64,000 nucleotides of DNA from Siphonodentalium dalli (Eukaryota; Mollusca; Scaphopoda; Gadilida; Siphonodentaliidae), in assembly GCA_032622095.1 (NCBI GenBank), contig CP136063.1:71773980-71837979 (forward strand). Reading direction: 5' to 3'. The notes beneath the pieces were generated by a model. That model searched no databases and had not been told where the DNA came from. It was given only the letters and a program-made list of their open reading frames with translations. The position numbers and the translations under genes are program-made. Below are positions 56,959 to 64,000 of the stretch, in pieces; position 1 is the stretch's first letter; each line of letters begins with the position of its first letter.

Positions 56959-58786
56959 CAGTTGAAACTGTTTTGGATCGAGTCCTGTCCGGCTACTCTT
57001 CTATAACCTCTCAAGATTATGAAGTGTTGAATGGGTCACCATGAATCGCTCAATTAAACAATCGCAACGGTGTGGAGTGTTTTTGCTTATCGCTCACTAT
57101 TTACTGCTGTATATAAACAAACGATTGACTCACACAAAGTGTGTTTTGTGGATAATAACGCATTCATATGAACATTATCCTATACTATTAGTATATTCTT
57201 GGGGAAACTTTTTGTAAATGTTATTTATAAATTATAACCTATAACGAAGGCCATCCATTCCTTTAAGTTCCAAAGATATATGGAGAATCACTGCATTTTA
57301 ATTGCATACCGCATCCATCGTGGTGCTGTTTTGTGTTCAAGTGACAACCTTACCATGGTGTTGGAAATTACTGCAGTGTAATACCACAGCATTACCTGGG
57401 TAACACCACGTTAGAGATGGTCAATTACTTTAAGTATATGCAGGTTTGAAATCATCACGCTTGGGAAAGGCTGCCCTCTATGTTCTTATAAAAAAGCGTC
57501 ACTTTGACCTAATCTGACGAAATACTGGTAGTGCTACAATCAAGATAACTTCAACCCACAATTCTGGGCGTAAAGTCCATTATAGAAGAGTATCGGGATG
57601 GGACTCGGTCCAAAACAGCATCAACCCAACCGATACCACAAGTTGTGGACAGGGAAAACTTGGTCTAAACAGGTACTAGTACATGCATGTATTACAAGCA
57701 TTAAAGGGTACACTAAATCCGGCCATTTATGAGACCATCTCCTTGTATACTCAACAGAATATATGCAACAAATGAATGAATTTTGCCCATGGATAAGTGC
57801 AACACCTGTGTGCTCTATGAACAATGCAAACATGGTATTTATAATGATAATGAATTATTGGCTGGAATCATAAATTCATTTTCATTATAATTTATACCAT
57901 GTTGTTTGCATATATTCTGCTGAGAATAAAAGGAGATGCTCTTAATGCTCAGTGTAAAACACTGCAAATATGGAACTTAAAGAGCTTTTCTCTATCTTCT
58001 ACTGGAAACAACTGTTAAATTTATTAAGACTTTATCAAGTCTTTTCACAGTATATAGTCTACATGTTTAATAGTATAGCACTAGTACTCACTAGTATTTC
58101 CAGACTTTTTGTGATACAAATGCGGATAAAAGTGCAGAATTCTAAATTGATGCATTAAGTTGCAGAATTTTAAATTGATGCATTAAGTGCATGAGCGGCT
58201 TTAGAGTTCTTTGACGTGCGGTCATGCAAAATAACATAAAAGTTTGTAAAACAAGGTACATGTACATACTATGATTATAGCGGTATGAAGTGTCTGGAGC
58301 ACCTTTGATGGATAAAAGCGAATGTATACATGCCTTAAAATTTTGCAAGAATCAAACTATAGCATTTCTACATCAAATCAGCTGCTTTTTACCAGACTCA
58401 AACGAAGAATCATGATTCTGACTCTCATCACGCTAAAATCCCTACAAAATAATCTACTGGTGTGCAGATATTTCATTGAGTGTTTCAAATCATTTTAAAG
58501 GGACCCAAGGCACTCATAGTGAGTAAATATGCCAAACATATAACATACAACAGTTCGTAAAAACATCACCACTCAGAAAAACATGAATTCCTGATTCCTA
58601 TATTAATTATTGAAAGTTTTCCAATAACGAAATTTCTCCTGTTGGAACCATTGCTATGTAAACAAAACTGTTACAGTGATTTGTCAACAAACATTGCTAC
58701 TAGTAATCGCGTAGAAGGTTAAACATATTTTAGTCTATTAAAATATTATTTTCAGAATATTTTTCAATGCTTTGGCCATGCAATGT
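56959..58786. other. gene-free stretch with a small foldback at 57838-57902
   Basis: CATGGTATTTATAATGATAATGAATT at 57833 pairs with its complement ending at 57902 around GGCTGGAATC. A related half (AATTTATGGCTGGAGTCATAAATT) lies at about 49971-49996. No exon. Confidence 0.5.
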
Positions 58787-58790
58787 TTAA

Positions 58791-59044
58791 CCCTTTCATG
58801 ATGGGAGCTGCGCTGGTACAGCATTAAAGATCATGTACCAGTGAATTCTTGTATATATGCAAGTCTCACATAGGAAGCCTCATATGTATAAGAGAATGCA
58901 CTGGATTACAAGGTCAAGGTAAATATTGTTAGGCCATGTATTCTCTTATATATGTGAGGCTCCATTTTGGAGACTCGCAAATATAAGAGAATGCATTGGC
59001 GCAGGGTTTTAGCAACATTTCAAGAATCTCCAGTCATGGAAGGG
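58791..59044. mobile_element. piggyBac-like miniature element
   Basis: TTAA at 58787-58790 precedes CCCTTTCATGATGGGAG. CTCCAGTCATGGAAGGG precedes TTAA at 59045-59048. The interior contains two degenerate hairpins built from GAATGCA(C/T)TGG and CTCTTATATATG words, as in the foldback at 38491-38723, linking that foldback family to piggyBac-type termini. Confidence 0.8.
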
Positions 59045-59048
59045 TTAA

Positions 59049-60546
59049 GTTTTTATTAAACTTTGGCATCTTATTGGACTTATTCAACATTGGATGGTAA
59101 TGTCACTGTAACAGTGATGTTTATCAGAATTGCTAGCATGCAATGACATTCTTTCATATAAATTAATTAACTCACAGAATATCGAAAGACCAGATGCGAG
59201 TATAATATAAATTTATCACCCCATTTTATAAAGGGATACAAAAAATAAAGATAACGTATGTTATGCTTTAAAGTCAGCATGGACAATTAAAGGTAAACAA
59301 TCTAATTGATGGTCTCCATACCATCAGATTCCAAGAACAACATTTCTTAATCGATTAAATACCAAAACATAATGCTAACTAAGTACTGTCAACTCTAGTG
59401 TAACATTTTCCAAAACATGTTATATATCAACATTTTGTTCATCGCAACTTGGTATCAATATTAGGTCAGTCGACTCAGTCGGCTCGTTGAATATTTGCTA
59501 GGCCGGGAAATATTCAAGGCGGTGAAAAATAACAGATTTCAAAAATTTATATTTTGTAACTCAGAACTTTAAAGGGTGTGTTCCTCGTCTCGAATCAATT
59601 ATTTTTACCCCCGAAGCCAAAGAAATAGTAATTGAGGAGCGTGAACTCGGATTATCTATCTTTAAATGTGCATGTATGGTACATGTATAAGCCACTTTAA
59701 GCTCATTGTACAGATTACTTGGTGATACAGCAGGTTGACAAAGATAAAGGAACATTAGAATATTTTGATTCTGTTATGGATTTTAAGGCCTGTATGTGTA
59801 CATGAATCTGATTATATTGACATACTGCAATAATATGTCACTTAAAAGTTCATATCCTTTAGATAAGCTCAGAAACAAGGCTTGAGACTGTTCCATGGGT
59901 ACTGTTGTGCTTTGTGTGGATAATTGAAACTGGTACACCTCCAAATTCTGGTCAATGTAGTATGAAATATAAAACAAATTATGCATACGCTGGATGCCAT
60001 AGTGCACATTTTCTGAGACTCGATGAAGCATACAAGTACACGTCTGTTGTAGAATTGAATTCACTAACTTCACTTGCCAAGATTTTCACCACATAAGTCT
60101 GATAAAATGTAGAGGTCACTGATCGGTCTCCATCAAGGAAGGAATGCATACATATATGTGTCATTTTTGCCTTTGATGAACACATTGATCGTCATTTGGT
60201 TATAAATTAAAGCCTCCCCTTCGCTGCAGTGTGCACTAGTTACCAGGTAAGCATGGTACTGGATTCAGTGCATACCGACCGTAGGTATACATATGGTACA
60301 TGTGTATAGCCAGGAGACTCAGGACTCACTGTCACACAGCAACAACACACATGTCATCATCATTGTCATGCATGAACGAATACCGATAACATCTACAGTA
60401 CATGTATCCAGTACATGTACACCGAATAACATTTGAAATCCTTCCTCATCCAGTCTTGGACAGAATTAATAATATTGGTATTAAGGGTCACCATGCAGTG
60501 TCTGCAAGAAGCACTCTGACAGGAAACATGATTCTATGATTGGTTA
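59049..60546. other. gene-free stretch, possibly 3' UTR of the 60547 exon
   Basis: If the last exon at 60613-60547 is real, its 3' UTR extends down from 60546. Frames at 59783-60073 and 59905-60096 have no domains. Nothing else recognised. Confidence 0.3.
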
Positions 60547-60613
60547 TCAGATAATCATATCAGGCCTTGAATGAAATTTTGATGTCTCAATCCAGTCAAG
60601 CAGCTCCTCCTGT
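60547..60613 (-). CDS. probable last coding exon of an unidentified gene
   Basis: A strong acceptor (CTGTTTTTTTCAG, ending at 60614) is followed by one base completing a codon and then QEELLDWIETSKFHSRPDMI, with one further Ile before TGA at 60549-60547. The peptide is protein-like and amphipathic. Another frame is also open to a nearby stop, so the frame is not fully certain. The rest of the gene would lie at higher coordinates, largely beyond 64000. The family was not recognised. Confidence 0.4.
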
Positions 60614-61121
60614 CTGAAAAAAACAGATTTTAATGCTTGTAATGACATCAGAAAAGAGGAATGACTGATCATATACATATTATTAAGATACATCATCCAA
60701 ATTGATCACCTGGGGGCCGAGTTATAACAGTAAATGATATCCATTCAAATGCTGCATGATGGTCAGAAACAGCTACAAATACATGTACCGGTATCATATA
60801 CCGGTGTAACAGATATCTCCCCCTGGATATATCCCCCACTCTGGATACCACCCCCCATGAATGACTAAATTAAAATTTCACTCATTTGATATATGTTACT
60901 TGAACAAACAAAAATAAAAATAAAAAAACAAACTTAAATCTCATAAAACATTTCTTTCTGGCCATTTCAGGGTCAAACGATATTAAATGAGTGAATTTTC
61001 TTTTAGTCATACATGGGGGGAAATGCCCAGGGTGTGCGAGTGAGATATCTGAGGACATTCGCAAATACACTCCCCCATGGAGGAAGATATCCAGACAGGA
61101 GGGGATGACGTGTTACACCGG
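60614..61121. other. non-coding stretch
   Basis: Contains an imperfect inverted repeat between about 60815 and 61100 (ATCTCCCCCTGG/GGGGGAAAT-type words and AAATGAGTGAATTTTC / GAAAATT-type words). No exon. Confidence 0.35.
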
Positions 61122-62064
61122 CAGAGGCGGACTGGGCCAAGAAACCGGCCCGGGAAATTAATATAATAACGGCCCATCTGTTTGGTCCACCTTGGAAAAT
61201 TCCAACTGCACCCTCCCCCCTTGAATCAGAATCAGACCAAATACATATTTTTGCATAATTCCATTTGCACCACCCCCCCTTGAATCAGATGCAGACCAAA
61301 TACATGTTTTTGCATAATTAATTCCATTTGCACCTCTGGTCTAATATCATATATATTCATAAACCATGGTTCTATATATTCCCGGTATGAGACCATTCAG
61401 ATATTTTTACCTGAAAAATTGCATAAAATCTAACATCTAGCGGTCTAACTCCAGACAAATGCACACGGCTACGGACAAGAGACCAGGACACACCAGGCTG
61501 TTCATGGTTGTTCGGCCCGGGGTGAGAACATTTTGAAAACTATACAAGAAAATCTCGAATCCGATAAACTAGACTGGCATCAACTGAAGCGTTCCTATTT
61601 TCTTGTAAATTTCAATTGGGGGAGGGGTGCGTAAGAATTTTTTTGGATTTACAGCTGGGAGTTACCGTTAAAATCTCGAGATTAATGGGGTGTTTACGTG
61701 GTGTTATATGATGCCGACAAGTTCATTTAATGTCAAAATTACGATTAGCCAATTCGGCTGGTTAAACAACACATGTGGCGGCCCACGTCCGGAATTTTCC
61801 CGGTCTCCCGATCGGCCATGCAGTCCGCCTCTGCCCTCATGAATTTATGTGAGAAGAGTACCATCTTATTGGATACACGGCTGGTTAAACAACACATGTG
61901 GCGGCCCACGTCGGTTTCATTTGCGGCCCAAGTGGTGGTTGGGCGGCCCAACCACATATACCCCCCCCCCCCAAACCGTAAAAAAACCCCTCGGATTCTC
62001 GCTTGATAGAAAATCACGTGGAATCAGAATTTTCCCGGTCTCCTGATCGGCCAGTCCGCCTCTG
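61122..62064. mobile_element. 943-bp non-autonomous hAT-like element
   Basis: Begins CAGAGGCGGACTGGGCC and ends GGCCAGTCCGCCTCTG. Flanks TACACCGG (61114-61121) and CACACCGG (62065-62072) are an 8-bp target duplication with one change. Inside are a copy of the 3120-3480 repeat (61187-61600), two direct copies of CGGCTGGTTAAACAACACAT (61758 and 61879) and an internal duplicate of the right terminus near 61793-61836, so it has captured other repeats. No transposase. Confidence 0.85.
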
Positions 62065-62189
62065 CACACCGGTACCTGCACCAAATATTCCCAAAAACAT
62101 TCCAGATACATGTATATAGGTACCGGTATGATATCATATTGGTCTTGTAAATATAATATATTTGTAAATGTTTTAAGGCAAGTTAAACA

Positions 62190-62830
62190 GCTTGGGGGGG
62201 GTGAAAAAAAATTCCGGCACGTATGTCGGGGTGCGTGGGTGGTCAAAGCCACCAACAAGCAATTTTTTCCGCAACTAAAACAAAAATTTCCTGCTTGTTT
62301 TTTAGTGTTTTGGCAATGAGTTGGGCTTCAAAACCACTTTGAATGAGAGAAATAATGTAATTATAACTGGTAAACTGACTGCAGGCAGTTATCGTGTTGT
62401 ATTTTGTTGCAAATCTTGAAATCCAAGATGGCCACTGGCAGCCATGTTTTTTTGGCCGAATGACCTCAAAATGACTCATTCCTATTTACATGTCCATGTT
62501 AACATCCATGATAAATAGTATGCACAGAAATTCATATACAGCTGAATTTCCCCCCGCAAATCTTTGTTTTAGTGTTAAAAGGGGGGTGGGTGTAAACAAA
62601 ATGGTCGGAAAAAACTGCCGAAAACAGGGGGGGGGTCGGAAAAAATTTCCAGGCACGTATGATGATTTTTACTTTTTTCCGGCCTCGGGGGACCCACCCA
62701 CCCAATTTCTTCCGTTTCCGGCCTTTTTTTCCAGGCAATTTTGGACACCCACCCTTTTTTTTTCCGTTTCAGGATTTTTTTTCCGGTCAGTTTTGGACAC
62801 CCACCCCCCCTAAATTTGAGAAAATGATCA
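62190..62830. repeat. pyrimidine-rich repeat cluster
   Basis: Repeated blocks of GGACACCCACCC(C), TTTTTTTCCGG and TTCC(A/G)G(G/T)CA. The GTATG(T/A) and AAAAAATTCC words near 62212 and 62640 mark two older copies. Open frames on both strands are low-complexity translations. Confidence 0.65.
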
Positions 62831-63145
62831 ATTGAGCAACAAAATAGCTGATTATCCTGCATTATCATAATTTATTGCGCGATATTTGAATAGAACAGTG
62901 CATAATGAGATAACGATACTATTTGAATTTATCATATAAGTGTCATTAATCAAGAAATGTGTCAACATAATCACATTTCTAGGGATATATAGGCAGAGTG
63001 CCAAAGTTTTTATTAACATTCATTTTCATAATATATAGTCACATGATCTAGTCACATAATCACATTTGAGTATTCTACATAATACATGGTACCGGTACAA
63101 CAAATTTCAGATTATTTGATATTTTGATATTTGCTATGTGATATA

Positions 63146-63319
63146 CAGTAATGCCCTAATTAATCGACTCCATAACCACAGCAGAATAATGGGTAATTTT
63201 TCAGTTTTCTCCCTGAGAGCTTTCCGATGAATGACAACAAGCCATATTTCTGACTAAATCCTGAAAAATTACCCATTATTCTGCTGTGGTTATGGAGTCG
63301 TTTAATTAGGGCATTACTC
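63146..63319. repeat. palindromic foldback element, copy 2
   Basis: Same family as 56747-56958: starts CAGTAATGCCCTAATTAATCGACTCC, ends GGAGTCGTTTAATTAGGGCATTAC, with GAGAGCTTTCCGATGAATG inside. The left arm lacks the segment corresponding to GGCTTGTTGCCATTCATCG, so the copy is asymmetric. Confidence 0.9.
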
Positions 63320-63431
63320 ACTGTATTGCTGGAATCAAATTGTTTATCAAAACATGTGGAAATACAACTGTTCATCCCAGTTCATCCCAGTTTGAAGAAT
63401 AATGCTAATACCATACATAACCATGATATAC

Positions 63432-63515
63432 CCGCGCGACTCTTCTTGGGGCATCTCAGAAACCAGAACTGAGGAAACATGTTATAGGGTGTAATGGCAG
63501 GCTGGTAGCCACTGC
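63432..63515 (-). CDS. candidate internal exon of an unidentified gene
   Basis: Acceptor ATTACTTCAG (63521-63516) and donor GG/GTATATC (63432/63431) bound 84 bases reading SGYQPAITPYNMFPQFWFLR then CPKKSRA. It is protein-like, but the wider open frame (63588-63382) continues through both sites and the phase does not match the exon at 60613 without another exon between. Low confidence. Confidence 0.22.
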
Positions 63516-64000
63516 CTGAAGTAATAGGCTTCGTAATAATTGGGAATAATATGGATGGATAGCCCAATTTCACTTCTTTTTTGCTCACGATATCAGTGAC
63601 GATAAAATCTTCATTACTGTGATTAACATTACAAGCTGATCCACATTAACATGGAAAACAATGTGAAATTGTTCAAGCTGGCCCGGCTGGCCTTCAATTT
63701 ATTAGTTAAGATTTTATGTTTTACATGTACGTTGTCAAAAGTCTATTTTATTCCATTATTGATTATATCCATGTCACATATGGTCAAGTGTGCTTTCATT
63801 TTATCGCTTATTTTCAACTGAGTTCGGCATAGTTATTCTTATTTTGTTGTATCAGTAGATGGAATCCTGATTAAATTTTATTTTTCCAATAGCGCTGTTT
63901 CTAGTTCTATCAAGTTGAATTTGGGTTATTGTTGACCATTGTGCAACTGATCCAACTTTTGATAACCTCTATATGTAGTATAGCATTACTATTAACTATA

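Noticed and set aside
1-64000. tRNA, rRNA or snRNA genes
   Set aside because: No cloverleaf with A and B boxes, rRNA core or snRNA motif was recognised by eye; small RNA genes could be missed without a covariance search.

Overview
This is eukaryotic nuclear DNA: AT-rich, intron-dominated and crowded with transposon relics. No bacterial-style operons, RNA genes or CRISPR arrays were seen. Long introns, short phase-compatible exons with GT-AG borders, marine-invertebrate-style non-LTR retrotransposons and many TACATGTA-like words suggest a marine invertebrate, most likely a lophotrochozoan such as a mollusc or brachiopod. That placement is inference; nothing in the window fixes the species.

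The main gene is an ionotropic glutamate receptor (iGluR) on the minus strand. Five exons can be assembled, at 49675-49585, 42210-41883, 40284-40067, 31134-30878 and 19474-19138. All junctions are GT-AG and the codon phases agree at every step. Together they encode the end of ligand-binding lobe S1, membrane segments M1 to M3 (with an intact SYTANLAAFL), lobe S2, M4 and the cytoplasmic tail to the stop codon. The amino-terminal domain and the start of S1 were not found and may lie beyond the right edge. The receptor is divergent: the acidic S2 residue that holds the agonist amino group aligns with Trp, the Ser/Thr loop of S2 is shortened, and the pore Q/R/N site carries Glu.

A second minus-strand gene starts at 6050 with a signal peptide and a PAN/apple-like cysteine module, and continues beyond its donor at 5750. 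A probable last exon of an unrelated minus-strand gene lies at 60613-60547, with a weaker exon candidate at 63515-63432.

Most of the rest is mobile DNA. From left to right: a partly duplicated LINE relic (930-2700); a terminal-inverted-repeat element interrupted by a hAT-like element (2955-4256); piggyBac-like miniature elements with TTAA borders (4358-4544, 58787-59048); a 2.2-kb inverted-repeat element with an insertion in one arm (15928-18141); a 0.7-kb long-arm element (22449-23153); four head-to-tail Helitron-like elements with exact TC/CTAG junctions (25970-29407); a 45-bp minisatellite of about 22 units (35433-36405); hAT-like elements with 8-bp target duplications (38997-39576, 41597-41850, 61122-62064); a nearly full-length but inactivated EN-RT LINE (43947-48823) and a truncated relative (53699-54466); three copies of a ~500-bp TTAA-bordered family (49063-49556, 50145-50653, 55579-56071); and numerous foldback elements. 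Two of these sit about 24 bp from iGluR splice donors.

All coordinates and alignments were read by eye. Family names for mobile elements rest on termini, target duplications and motifs, not on database matches.
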